Positions 38,785 through 49,710 of a stretch of 64,000 bases of DNA are shown here, piece by piece. Position 1 is the first letter of the stretch. Each line of letters begins with the position of its first letter. Source of the stretch: Pyrus communis (Eukaryota; Streptophyta; Magnoliopsida; Rosales; Rosaceae); the NCBI RefSeq assembly GCF_963583255.1, contig NC_084803.1:1024373-1088372 (forward strand), given 5' to 3'. The notes under the pieces were generated by a model. That model was given only the letters and a program-made list of their open reading frames with translations. It did not search any database and was not told the DNA's origin. The translations under genes and the position numbers were made by a program.

Positions 38785-40772
38785 ATAAAGTTTTCACTGC
38801 CCTCCAACCATGTAGACTTGCTGCACAAGTTTCACTCACCTGCCATACTTAATGTTTGCATAAGTTGTATGTGTAAATTTAAGAGTAATTTAAGAGTAAA
38901 GAGATGGGAAGGGTGAGGTTTCATGTAATCTTTTGTAGAATACCACTCTATTCATCATTCTGAATAAAACAATCTGTTCTCCATCCTCATTTAATTCCAA
39001 AGGTAAAACCATTTTCACTGCTGTTTTTGTGTTGTCAGTCACCGCTATCTTTCTTCCTTTTTTGAAGAGTGAGGGTTTCATCACAGATAAAGTAGGGAAG
39101 TAAATTCAACATACAATTTTTTTTCTGTTGGTCTTTATATATTAATCCGACGAGCCTTATAAGTTTTGAGTTAGACAAGGTGCTACGGTTGAATTGTTTC
39201 GTCTATTTCGTGTTTCTATCCAAGAGGCAGAAAGCGGAATCCTTCAAATCCTGATGATGAAACTAGGAAACTTCCCATCAAAAGTTGGAATCAAACCAGG
39301 AAAGGAAATAATTGGAATTAAATTCCACAAAAAAGACGAAATAAGCGAAGTAATCCTACTGTTGTGCCAAAGATAATTTGGAATACTCAAAACTTAAAAG
39401 GCTCACCTGGTTGATAAGAAGGACGAAAAAATTCAACCATCTTATTTAATCTAACTCAAAACTCAAAAAGCTCATCTAGTGCTTCAACTTAGACTAAATT
39501 AGACAACTCACAAGATTCAAAAGGAAAATCATTCACATAATATAGAAGAGACAGATTAGAGCCACAAAAATACATGTATACTTGTGTATCATTCATATCA
39601 TACATACATACACAAGGACAGTGGCACTTGCAACAAACCCCTACAAGCTGCGACTCATTTACAAAACCGGACAACTTTTTTTTATTTTTTGAGTTTTTTT
39701 GGTACACCCCTACAATTTTTGTCCAAAAGCCTACAGATCAAACGAAATAGAAAAAAGTTTGAGGGACAAAAAAACATGACCTACAAAGGGAGAAAAAAAA
39801 GTGTATCTATATCATTTCTTATGAAGTAAATAACTACTACCTACTTAAGACAAAGAAGAGAAACAAAGTTCTCTAGCATAAGAAACTACACATCTAGGCT
39901 TAGTCTGTCTTAAGGAATGAAAGGTAGATGAACAAAAATATACACCAGAGTTCAGTCGTCGAACTACCATCATAGTCCACCCTTAGACACACTTCAAATA
40001 TGGTAAAGAATAAAATTATGACTCGTCAACTCCAGTTGCAGTAAGTTAACTTGTAGAATTGGAAATAAATCCCAGCACCGACAAAAATACATGATGCTTG
40101 TTGAATGAGAGGGACAAACATGGCTTGAAATCCTATAATAAGACGAAATAAGCGAAGTAATTCAACTGTTGTGCAATAGATAATTCAGAGGACTCATATG
40201 GTGTCTCGAATTAGATTGAATTAGACAACTCACATTAATTAACCATTGTGGCTATTCTAACTCAGAAGTCAGAAAACTCATCTGGTTAACTCAGAAGGCT
40301 ATGCTGGTTAATATAGACATACAAAAAAGATCGTATTTGGTCTAACTCAGAAGGCTTATCCCATGCCTCAAATTAGATTAAATTGGATAACACATCACAT
40401 AAAATAGAAAGAGTAGAGCCACAAATACACGTGTATACTTGTATATTTGTATTTTATTCGTCATACATACACAAGCACAATAGCACTAGCAAGAAACTCT
40501 GCAAGCTGCAACTCTTTTACATAACATGCACAGTATATTTTCTTATTGCGGTTTATGATATACAGCACACTGGAATGATCACGACAAGGCGCAGGAAAAC
40601 TCATGCAGCACCGCAGCCGTATAGATATTTACACACCTCTATATATTTGTACTATATATACACACACCCATATATATATATTTGGACATATGAAGCACTA
40701 AAGGGTACCTTGTGCAACTTTATTTACCAAGCTACCACCTTTGATCTCCATACCTTCAATTTTGATTTTGCA
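38785..40772. repeat. unit-1 spacer made of two diverged ~450-500 bp repeats (3' sides of PAP and DREB2)
   Basis: About 39216-39660 and 40020-40540 share a common order of blocks. These include CATCAAAAGTTGGAATCAAACC-like text (clearest in the first), GACGAAATAAGCGAAGTAAT, GATTAAATT..GACAACTCAC, and a TACTTGT..TTCATA..ACATACACAAG tail ending GCAAGCTGC. Related pairs are found in the spacers of units 2 and 3. The left end includes the PAP 3' UTR and the right end the DREB2 3' UTR. Confidence 0.7.
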
Positions 40773-41073
40773 TCATGCACCATTGAGACGAATGTAATGT
40801 TTCCCGGCAATTCCCATCCACGGACCGCTGCCGAAAATCGCTTGATCAGCCACCACTGGAAGATCAAGCGACATGGCTGCCTCCGTCCACATCGAGTCAT
40901 CAAACACAGGAAAGCTCTCGCTCATGTTCCCCCAGAATATCCCATCCATTCCTTCATTGTTCACACCACTACTCATATTCTTTTCCACTTTCATGCCGTC
41001 CTGCTCCTGCGTGGTCTCAGCGCGGCCAGAATTATAATTTCCGCGGGGCCGATCCACTTTCACATTCGGAAAA
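40773..41073 (-). pseudogene. orphaned C-terminal frame of DREB2 copy 1
   Basis: This stretch still encodes the acidic C-terminal domain seen in copies 2 and 3 ([11 protein letters not shown], then [20 protein letters not shown] and [13 protein letters not shown]). It is now in a different frame from the AP2 part because of the insertion near 41119-41124. Another small indel near the end (about 40815-40820) changes the last ~20 residues. It has no start of its own in a sensible context. Confidence 0.75.
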
Positions 41074-41577
41074 TTATTGTGAATAACAGGTACTGCAATA
41101 TCTTTCACAGGAGCAGCATATATAACATGCAGGATTAGTCCCAGTACCTGATGGATTGTTCTGCACAAGGGTTTGGTTCGGAATTTGAGGTGGCACGCCG
41201 GGATTGGCCGACGAGGGAAATACTTGATGCTGCATCAGTTGACGATGGCGATAGTTAGGGGCTTGCTGATCTGGCAAATTGAGCTTCGCCTTGGAACCGT
41301 AGAGCTTCCTGGCGGCGGCATCATAAGCCAGAGCAGCCTCATAGGAGGTGGCGAAAGTCCCGAGCCAGAGCCGGGCCCCGCGGTTGGGCTCGCGGATTTC
41401 GGCCACCCATTTCCCCCACGTCCTTTGCCTGACGCCCTTGTAAGTGCACATGGCGTTCTCCGGCCCCGCTTTCCCCTTCATGCAACCCTTCCTTGAGCTT
41501 CCCTGCGCTGGCCGCTTCGCCGGCTTCTCCGCAACCCCAACACTGCTACTACCACCAATCATCTCCGACGTCGACAT
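41074..41577 (-). CDS. DREB2-type AP2/ERF transcription factor, copy 1, frameshifted and truncated
   Basis: DREB2 factors bind DRE/CRT (A/GCCGAC) sites under drought and heat. The intronless frame starts at 41577 and reads 167 residues. It has a basic, NLS-like N terminus ([21 protein letters not shown]), with the DREB2 CMIV-1 motif [K/R]GKGGPxN altered to KGKAGPEN. A complete AP2 domain spans about residues 46-103 ([20 protein letters not shown], then [21 protein letters not shown]). Compared with copies 2 and 3, four extra bases (TATA within CATATATAACATG, about 41119-41124) shift the frame. The protein ends in [14 protein letters not shown] and loses the acidic activation domain, about 100 residues. 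It may be a pseudogene or encode a short DNA-binding form. Convergent with the PAP gene. Confidence 0.85.
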   Translation of the reverse strand: MSTSEMIGGSSSVGVAEKPAKRPAQGSSRKGCMKGKAGPENAMCTYKGVRQRTWGKWVAEIREPNRGARLWLGTFATSYEAALAYDAAARKLYGSKAKLNLPDQQAPNYRHRQLMQHQVFPSSANPGVPPQIPNQTLVQNNPSGTGTNPACYICCSCERYCSTCYSQ

Positions 41578-41689
41578 TGTGAGAATTTTTTGAGAACAAT
41601 TGAGGACTGTTTTTTGTGATTTTTTATTTTCATTTTTTTTTTAATTCGGGTGGTGAGTTTAAGAAACCATAACCCCAACGTTGGCGATC

Positions 41690-41729
41690 CTTATATGAGG
41701 AGGAAGGCAGACGTGACCTGAAACGTGGC
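41690..41729 (-). promoter_or_regulatory. TATA box and ABRE-like ACGTGGC of DREB2 copy 1
   Basis: On the minus strand, CATATAAGG (about 41690-41698) lies ~115 bp before the ATG. AAACGTGGCTTGTG (ACGTGGC at 41723-41729, plus strand) lies just upstream and is kept in all three DREB2 promoters. ACGTGGC is a standard ABRE core. Confidence 0.5.
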
Positions 41730-41939
41730 TTGTGGAGGATTAGGGCTTGAATACTTGGCATGGTGAACTGGAGATATCGTGTCCATGGCTAGCCTCACTG
41801 TTTAAATCTCTAATACACACTTCGCTTACACCTTTGCTTGCTTTTTTGCTCAGGTGGCAATCGGAGTGGAGCAGAATTCCAGTTTTGCTTTCTCATTTTT
41901 CATTTTTTTTCTTTTATTAAATCCGAAAGACAATTACAC

Positions 41940-42330
41940 AGAAGAGTCACGTCGGATCTTTAACTGAGAGATGAATCGTAATGGATGAATAACAATAGAA
42001 GAGAAAAAATTTAAACTATACAAAAAATTAACTGAGTATGACTTTCTGAAGCTGACTGAAAGTTCATGTGAGAGAAAAGTGGATGAATAACACTAGGAGA
42101 GAAAAATCTTAAATTGTACAGAAAACTAACTGTCTTTTTGAAGTTGAATGAAAGTTATGATAAGTCAGAAATGAATGAATAACAGTACGAAAGAAAATTC
42201 TTAAACTGTACAAAAAACTGACTGAGTATGTATTTCTGAAAAAGAACTAAAAGTTGAGATAAATGAGAGTTATATATTTCTGAGTAAGAACTAAAAGTTG
42301 AGATAAGTAAGAGATTTGTTGATAGTTGAA
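41940..42330. repeat. tandem ~85-100 bp repeats upstream of DREB2 copy 1
   Basis: About four imperfect units share TGAATAACA, GAGAGAAAA, TTAAACTGTACA, AAAACTGACTGAGTATG, TTTCTGAAG and GATAAGTGAGA-like blocks. The same family recurs upstream of the other DREB2 copies (50.9-51.0 kb and 54.9-57.4 kb). Confidence 0.75.
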
Positions 42331-43221
42331 ACAGATGTTTGTTTCTAATTTTTTTTTTCACATTTTATTTAAATAAGAGGATAAACACGTTTACTTTATC
42401 ATTTTTTTTCAATTTTTTTTGAAAATAAAGTGTTTTGGGTTTATGAAGGTATTTTCAAACTTTCTCTATGGAGATATTTGGATAATGGAATCCGTCTTTT
42501 CAAGGGTTAAATTTAATAACATTACAATGAGATCCACATCAGATATTAAGTTATAAAATTAATTATTTCGGATATTAAAGTTATAAAATTATAACCTAAG
42601 ATTAATAGAAAGGAACAAATAGTGTAGATACAACAAAATTGATTAATAAGTTTAAGAACATCAAAACCATGTATCAGATTTTCATTTTATATGTTAATAA
42701 CCATATATAGTGCCGCTTATGGTTATGTATTAGTGTTTGACTCATGCTAAGTCTCAGAGATATATACTTGAAGAAGTTACTGATACACACACATTTCGAC
42801 GTCGTTGCAAACCTACATTTTCATTTCTCCATATCCTCAATGCAGTCAGCCGGCTGCTTCGTCCCCGTCGAAGCAACAAACGACTCCATAGTTTCTTTGT
42901 AGCAGTTATGCACAAGGTATGACAGAACAATATTATGGATATCATTGTCGCTGGTAGCCTGTCAATCAAACACCAAAGTAAAATCTCCATTAAAAAATCA
43001 AATAAATAATAAAATATATATAATTCGAGTCCAACAAAAAGTAAAATCCCCAATTGGGCAAATGTAGCAAGCCCTAATTACAAAGAAGAATTCACTTCGA
43101 ATCTTTAAGTCAGAGACGAATCGTAATGGATGAAAAACAGAAGGAAAAATTATTAAACTATATAGAAAAACTTATTAAGAATGTCTTAATGGAGCTAACT
43201 GACAGTTGAGATGAGAAATTT
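42331..43221. repeat. distal upstream block of unit 1 and duplication junction
   Basis: Contains TTATAAAATTATAACCTAAG (about 42580-42600) and CGTCGAAGCAACAAACGACT (about 42868-42888), both repeated in unit 3 (e.g. about 55677-55697 and 56303-56323). At about 43221 homology switches abruptly to exon 4 of the PAP gene, which marks the unit 1/unit 2 junction. No gene. Confidence 0.65.
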
Positions 43222-45091
43222 ATCTTGGCCAAACGCACGATTCAAATGATACACTTACACATTACGAATTAAACCTGCGAAGGGACAGACAGTATTGTTT
43301 GTTGGGGACCTCTCTTACGCAGATGATTACCCGTTTCATTACAATAACCGCTGGGATACATGGGGAGGTTCTGTTGGAGTTTGTGGCCAAGTGGACTATC
43401 CTCCAAAATGCCTTTCGGCTAAAGAAAGAAATAAAACATCTTTCCTTGTTTCAAGCAGGAAACAAGGGAAAAGTAAGGAGAAAAAAAGGGAAAAGCAAGG
43501 AGGAAAAAAGGGAAAAGTAAAAGGAAAAAGTTTTGGTGTCTTAAACACCCGTGAGGGCTCATTTCGGTTTAAAAAGGAAGAAAGAGCAGAGAGCTCATTT
43601 GCCTTTGCAGAAAAAAAGAAAGGAGAAGAAAGAGTTCTTTTTTGCAGAGAGCAAGGGCAAGGGTGAGAGAAATCAAGAGAGCTAGAGTGAAAGATCTCTT
43701 GTGAAAGAACTCTTGGTGTAGAGTGAGGCTCTTGGGAAAATTCTGTGAGTGGGTGTACAAGGGATATGGGATTGGGTTATGTCGATTTAACTCATGTGTA
43801 ACTTGTACTGTTTTTTTTTTCTCATAGTGAAGAGCAATATCTCTCCGAGGACGTAGGCAGGTTTTTGCCGAACCTCGTAAATTTCTCGGTGTCTTTATTT
43901 CTTGTATTTTAAACTATTCAACTGTGTGTGATTTTGGTGAGGTTGTAATCTGAATCTCGGTTCCGCACTAACGAACGGGCCAAGGCACAACAGGTTCGTA
44001 GAGAGAAATGTTGCTTACAAACCGTGGATTTGGACTACAGGAAATCACGAAATCGATTTTGTTCCTGAGCTTGTATGCATCTGTTTTTTTTGCATTGTTT
44101 GTTGGTGACCTCTGTTGATGTAGATGATTAAATATACGATACAAGTAATTGCAATGTTGTTGCAGGGTGAAAATAAACCCTTCAAACCGTACACACAACG
44201 GTATTTTGTTCCTTACGAAGCTTGGGGTAGACGTCTCCTCTTTCGTACTGCATCAAGAGAGCTTCAGCCTATATCATAGTCTTGTCCTCTTAATCAGCAT
44301 ATGGTAAGAGTGCTCAATTCTCCACAATTCATCTTGCGCGAGCAATTTCACAGAACTGTCTTTCGTGGTTACTTATGCATTGCAGGGAAATATACTCCTC
44401 AACACAAGTGGTTCGAGGAGGAGCTGCCGAAAGGGAACAGGACAGTGACGCCATGGCTTATTGTTCTTATGCATTCTCCACTGTATAGCAATTATGTACA
44501 TCACTATATGGAAGGAGAATCCTTCAGAGTTATGTGTGAGGAATGGTTCATGGACTATAAAGTAGACATTGTCCTCGCCGGTCATGTTCATGCCTACGAA
44601 CGATCTGTAAGTGTTACATGCCTGCGAACAACCTATTAAAACTATGGCGGTTTCAGATATGAATGTTTGCATCAGAACGGATATCAAATCTTGCGTACAA
44701 CATTTCGAATGGACTATGCACTCCGGTAAGCGACCAGTCAGCCCCGGTTTACATAACCATCAGAAATGGAGGAAACCAAGGAGGATTGGTTACCGAGTAC
44801 GATGTTAATTCCCATTCTTATTATCTGTGAGCAGTCTTTCCTGTTGATCAAATGTTTTGAAATTGCTGTGGTATTTTGTGTTTTCTGCAGAATGACAGAA
44901 CCACAGCTAAGTTACTCAGCTTTCCGGGAAGCTAGCTCTGGTCATGGGATTTTCGATATAAAGAACAGAAGTCATGCATTTTTCAGTTGGCATCGGAATC
45001 AAGACGGGTATGCAGTTGAAGCTGATTCTTTGTGGTGAAGAACAGATATTGGAACAGTTTGGAAAAGTCATCAACCTTAGCTGCATTTTAG
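43222..45091 (+). pseudogene. Purple acid phosphatase pseudogene (5'-truncated, LTR-interrupted)
   Basis: Homologous to exons 4-8 of the intact PAP at 36557-38784; exons 1-3 are absent. Exon 4 lies at 43222-43371 and continues at 43993-44072 after a 621-bp LTR insertion. Exon 5 is 44166-44303, exon 6 44386-44606, exon 7 about 44678-44796, exon 8 44891-45091. Lesions: single-base losses in exon 4 (AAACCC to AAACC; GGGGGAGG to GGGGAGG) and in exon 5 (GTAGTACG to GTAGACG), and an exon 5 stop-creating change (TCGTAC to TTAATC region). Exon 7's acceptor is altered and GDGG is changed to RNGG. Exon 8 has a frameshift at GTGGTTAAAG to GTGGTGAAG. Exon 6 keeps its 221-bp length and the VLMH and GHVH blocks. 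No functional enzyme can be made. Confidence 0.93.
43372..43992. mobile_element. 621-bp solo LTR (Copia-like) inside the PAP pseudogene exon 4
   Basis: Begins TGTTGGAGTTTG and ends GGCACAACA (5-bp TGTTG/CAACA termini). It is flanked by the 5-bp duplication GGTTC (43367-43371 and 43993-43997), so PAP exon 4 reads across it when it is ignored. The interior has an A/G-rich stretch, then TCTCCGAGGACGTAGGCAGG and GCCGAACCTCGTAAA, text typical of Copia LTRs. No gag, pol or second LTR. Confidence 0.85.
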
Positions 45092-46526
45092 ATAAAGTTT
45101 TCACTGCCCTCCAACATGCAGACTTGCTTCACAAGTTTTCACTCACCTGCCATACCATTGTAAATTCCAATGTACAAGAGATGGGAAGGGTGGGAAAGGT
45201 TTCATGTAATCATTGTCGACTAGCACTCTATTCATCATCCTGAATAAAACAATGTGTTCTCCATCCTCATTGAATTCAACAAACAATTTTCTTCTGTTCG
45301 TCTTTCTATATTAATTCAACAAGCCTTATGAGTTAAGAGTTAGACAAAACGCATCAGTTTGATTATTTCGTCTTTCTATATTAACCAGGTGAGCCTTTAT
45401 TTCGTCTGTATCTTATTTCTATATTAACTGGGTGAACCTTCTAAGTTTTGAACTAAACTAGACGCGACGATTAAATTATTTTATTTATTTCGTCTTTCTA
45501 TATTTTGTGATCGAGTTTCATTCTAAATCTTGTAAGTTATCCAATTCAATCTAACACATCCAACTACTAGCATAGATAATGAAATTATGACTCCAACTCC
45601 AATTGCAATAAGTGCACTTGCAGAATTGGCACTAAATCCCAGCGTTGATAAATATACAAGATGCTTGTGGAATAAAAGGGACAAATATGGCTTGCAACAA
45701 AGATAGAAATGAATTAAGCTCAAATGTTAAACTTCCCCAAGAGGCAGGAAGAGGGATCCTCCATATCCTAATAATGAGACTATAAAACTTCCCACCAAAA
45801 GGAGGAATCAAACCAGGAAAGGGAATAATTGGATTAAATCCCATAATAATGTGAAATAGGCGAAATAATCAAACTATTGTGCCAAACTAATTCAGAGGAC
45901 TCATATGGTTTTCCAGATTAGATTGAAGTGAACAACTCATTAGATTCATAATGGAATAAAAAGATAATAAACAAAATAATCCAACCGTCACGCATGGTTT
46001 AACTTAGAACTTAGAATGCTCGTCTGGTTGATAACAAGGACGAAATAATTTAACCCTCATGCCTAGTCTAACTCAAAATTTAGAAAGCTTGTTTGGTGCC
46101 TCATATTAAACTAAGTTAGATAACTCACAAGATTTGAAATGAAAATCATTCACATAATATAGAAGAGATAGAGTAGAGCCCCAGATATATTTATACTTGT
46201 ATATTTGTATTTCGTTCATATCATAAATGCATACACAAGGACGATAGCACCTGCAACAAACCCCTGCAAGCTGCGACTCATTTACAAAGCCTGCACATAA
46301 CATTTTTTTTAGTTTTTTAGTACACCGCTAAAAGTTTTGTCCAAAGTATCTACAGCATAAACAAATTAAAAAAAATGTGTCTAAATCATTTCTTACGGAG
46401 TAAATACTAGTACATGCTTAAGACAAGAATAGAAATAAAGTTCTTTAGTACAAGAAACTACACATCAAGGCTTAGTATGACATAATGAATGAAAGATAGA
46501 TGAACAAAACTATACATTAGAGCTCA
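45092..46526. repeat. unit-2 spacer, first diverged repeat copy
   Basis: The PAP 3' flank (GAATAAAACAATGTGTTCTC and neighbours) is followed by the spacer repeat (about 45730-46290), as in unit 1. It then continues to GCATAAGAAACTACACATC-like sequence, where the 2180-bp LTR begins. No gene. Confidence 0.7.
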
Positions 46527-48706
46527 TGTAACAACCCGTCCCGAAATTTATAGAAGAAAATGAAAATTTTTATATTTCCACTAAGTGTGGGAATACTTTC
46601 CTTTTTAAAATTGTTTTTGAGCCTTAATTCCCCTTTCCCCGGTTCCCTTTCCCTTTCCCTTTCTTTTATTTCTTCTGAAAACTCTCTCTCTCTCTCCCTC
46701 ACCCATTCTCTCTGTCTTTCTCTCCCTCCCTTCGAGCAGAACACACCCACACACACACACCCATGCCCACACCTATAACTCTTTTCTAACCCCGTGGTTG
46801 TGTTTTGGACGTCAAACCGCGAAGAAACCACCTCGGAGACATTTCCCAGTTTTCCGGCGAGCACCGCCCATTTCGAGGAAATTTACGGCCAAACCACGGC
46901 GAGTTAGCCGGCGTGCAAGGTATCAATCTCTTCGTCTCGCTGAGTACTACAACTTTCCTTTTTGTTTCACCCAATTTCATTGAGTATTGAAAAAGTTACA
47001 CTCATTTGAATCTTACCCAGTTTCCGGCGACCTCAGTGACTTTCGAGGTGTTTTCCAGCCAAACCACGGCTAGTTAGACGTCGTGTGAGGTACCATTCTC
47101 TTCGTCTCTTCGAGAGCTACGATTTTCATTTTTGAATCACTTAATTTTGTCGAGTATTAACAAAGTTATGGACGTTCAAAGTTTGTCTAAATTCCGACCG
47201 AATTCCGGCCTTCTTCTCCGGCGTGAAACCCAGCCCAAGAAAACACCCAGGCCTTCAGGCCGTTTCCTTCCCCCACGGGCCTTAGGCCTGTTTTGGTATT
47301 TGGCCCAAAACCCTAACCCTTTCTGTTTTATTTTTATTTTTGTTTACTTTAAAACCCTAAAGGCCTTAGGGCCGTGTGAACCAAGCCCAAAACCCTTTTT
47401 AATTGGGCCATTGGGCCGTGAGGTTAAAGCCCAAACCCAACCCACCTAAAACCTAAACCCAATTATCCTAACCCAAACCCTTTAGGCCCAAATCCTTTGA
47501 CCGGTCAACGTCAACGTTGACTTTGACCGTTGACTTTTTGGGTTTTCGTGCGGGACCCCTCTTAGGCTAATTTCGATGTCCTGAAGCCGTTTCCGATGTC
47601 CGTTTTCCCAAATTCATTCGTTTGAATAGAGTTTGACTAAATGTACCCTTTATGTGTTTAGGGGCGTTTCCATCTTCGCTAGTGCCGTGACTTTTCGACA
47701 GCGAAGTACTGTGAGTGGACCCCTTCTGAAAATGCATGTTTTGATAGTATAAATGCATACATGAAAAACATGATGATTATGTTTTATGAAACGTTTTATG
47801 AGATAACATGCTTACTGAGGCTAGTTTGAATTATTACTATTTTTCCTATAACCCATGTTCTTATAGAATATCTGATGGATGACGATATGATATTTAGAAC
47901 ATCTTTAGAACACTTCTTTATAGTATAGATGATGGATGACTTTATACTATGAAGTTGATCTTCAATATATGTATGTTCACTGGTTTTGTACTTACCTAGT
48001 GGTCCTTTCCGCTACGGGACGTAGGGATAGATCCAGTCCGTCCCGGGCGACGGTTTGGTGTTGGCATAGGGCCTGGAGTGTGTTTTCCTCTGACTATCTG
48101 CTCAGAGACGGGGAGCCGGCAAGGGGCCTGAAGTGTATTTTCCTCTGACTGTCTGCTCAGAGACGGGAAGCCGGCATGGGGCCAGAAGTGTTATATCAGA
48201 CATTCACTAGTGTTTATTATTTATGCGAATTATGATTTGAGACATTGCACGACATGCTAGGTTTCGGAAAACCTATGTTTATCATTATATATGTGTTTTC
48301 ATAAAACCTGGGGGTTAATATGTTGATAACTATTTTATTATATATATATATATATATATCAACTTGGTCCACTCATGTTTGTTTTGCGCCCCCTTCAGGA
48401 CTTAGAATCGAGGCATACAATCCCGACGTCTAGGTACTTCCGCATCGGCATCTTCGAGTTCTCTCGATGTAGGACCCAATCCTTTGTTTCATTCAATTTT
48501 ATTATTATTTTTTTTAGTGTTCTAGATTAGTGGTGTGCTCTGAACACGGTCCTTATTTGCATATTAATTATTCTTTTATATTTATAAGCCTTATTTATCC
48601 CTTGTTTTCAGCATTTGCACTCAATAAATGGCTTTCGTCACCTTCGGGTGTCGGCCAACACGTGCCTATCCTGGTATTCGGGGAATATCGGGGTCGGGGC
48701 GTGTCA
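46527..48706. mobile_element. 2180-bp solo LTR (Gypsy-like)
   Basis: Starts TGTAACAACCCGTCCCG and ends GGGTCGGGGCGTGTCA, whose inverse (TGACACGCCCCGACCC) resembles the start. The 5-bp target duplication GCTCA flanks it (46522-46526 and 48707-48711). Units 1 and 3 lack it at the corresponding place (GAGTTCAGTCGTCGAAC / GAGTTTAGTCGTCGAAC). Length and ends fit long LTRs of Tekay/Del-type Gypsy elements (inference). It holds a CT microsatellite (about 46683-46698), a 55-bp tandem pair and a TA tract (48342-48359). No coding domains. Confidence 0.82.
48066..48175. repeat. 55-bp tandem pair within the Gypsy-like LTR
   Basis: 48066-48120 and 48121-48175 are near-identical units (GGGCCTG, TTTTCCTCTGACT, TCTGCTCAGAGACGGG, AGCCGGC). 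A partial third start (ATGGGGCCAGAAGTGT) follows. Confidence 0.9.
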
Positions 48707-49710
48707 GCTCAGTCGTCGAACTATTATCATAGCCTATCCTTAGACACACTTCTAATACTGTAAAGAATAAAATTATGAATCATCAACTCCAGTTGCAATA
48801 AGTGCACTTGCAGAATTGGCAATAGATCCCAGCATTAACCAAAATACATGATGCTTGTTGAATGAAGGGACAAATATGGCTTGGAAACAGAGAGAGAGAG
48901 TGAGAGAGAGAGTGAGAGAGAGATGAACTAATGTCTCAACTGTTGTACGGATAAGCTCAAACCTTAAACTTCCCGAAGAGGTAGGAAGAGGAATCGTCCA
49001 AATCCTGGTGATGATCCTAGAAAACTTCCCATCAAAATTTGGGATCAAACCAGGAACGAAATAATTGGAATGATATCACATAATAAGACGAAATAGGCTA
49101 AGTGCAATAGTTAATTCAGAGGATTTATATAGTGCTTCCAATTAGATTGAATTAGATAACTCACAAAAATTATAATGGAAATAATTCACATAATTAACTA
49201 TTGTGCTTGGGCTAACTCAAGACTCAAAAAACTCGTTTAGTTATCAGAACTCAAAAAGTTCGCCTGGTTAATATGAAGGATGAAAAAGATACGCCTAATC
49301 TAACTCAGAAGGCTCGTTCATTGCCTCAAATTAAATTATATTGAATACACATCACATAACATATGCATACTTGGATATTGTATTTTATTCATATCACACA
49401 TACACAGGGACAATATACCTTGCAAGAAAACTTGCAAGCTGCGACTCTTTTACATTACCCTGCTCATTACATTCTTTTGAGTACACTCCCAATAAATCTA
49501 AAAAGATTAAAAGAAGAAAACCTTAATGGTCTTATTGAAATGACCACGACAAAGCGCAGAAAAACTCATGCGACGCCGCAGCCCTTTAGATATTTATACA
49601 CACCCTACTATACATATATTTGGACATATGAAGCACTGAAGAGTACCTTGTGCAACTTTATTTACCAAGCCACCATCTTTGATCTCTGTCCCTTCAATTT
49701 TGATTTTGCA
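48707..49710. repeat. unit-2 spacer, second repeat copy (3' side of DREB2 copy 2)
   Basis: Continues the spacer after the LTR (CAGTCGTCGAACTATTATCA). It carries the second repeat (about 48780-49460) with an added GA-rich stretch at 48891-48921. The part next to 49711 is probably the DREB2 3' UTR. The long plus-strand ORF over this region (49363-50082) is a shadow of DREB2 and repeat sequence. Confidence 0.65.

Noticed and set aside
41074..41168. An intron in DREB2 copy 1 that would rescue the frame
   Set aside because: Copies 2 and 3 are colinear and intronless here, and the only difference is the TATA insertion. An indel is the simpler explanation.
43295..43666. 123-codon ORF with [12 protein letters not shown] that looks like a phosphatase gene
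   Set aside because: It is the truncated exon 4 of the PAP pseudogene running into the inserted LTR; the second half is Lys/Glu-rich LTR sequence, not protein.
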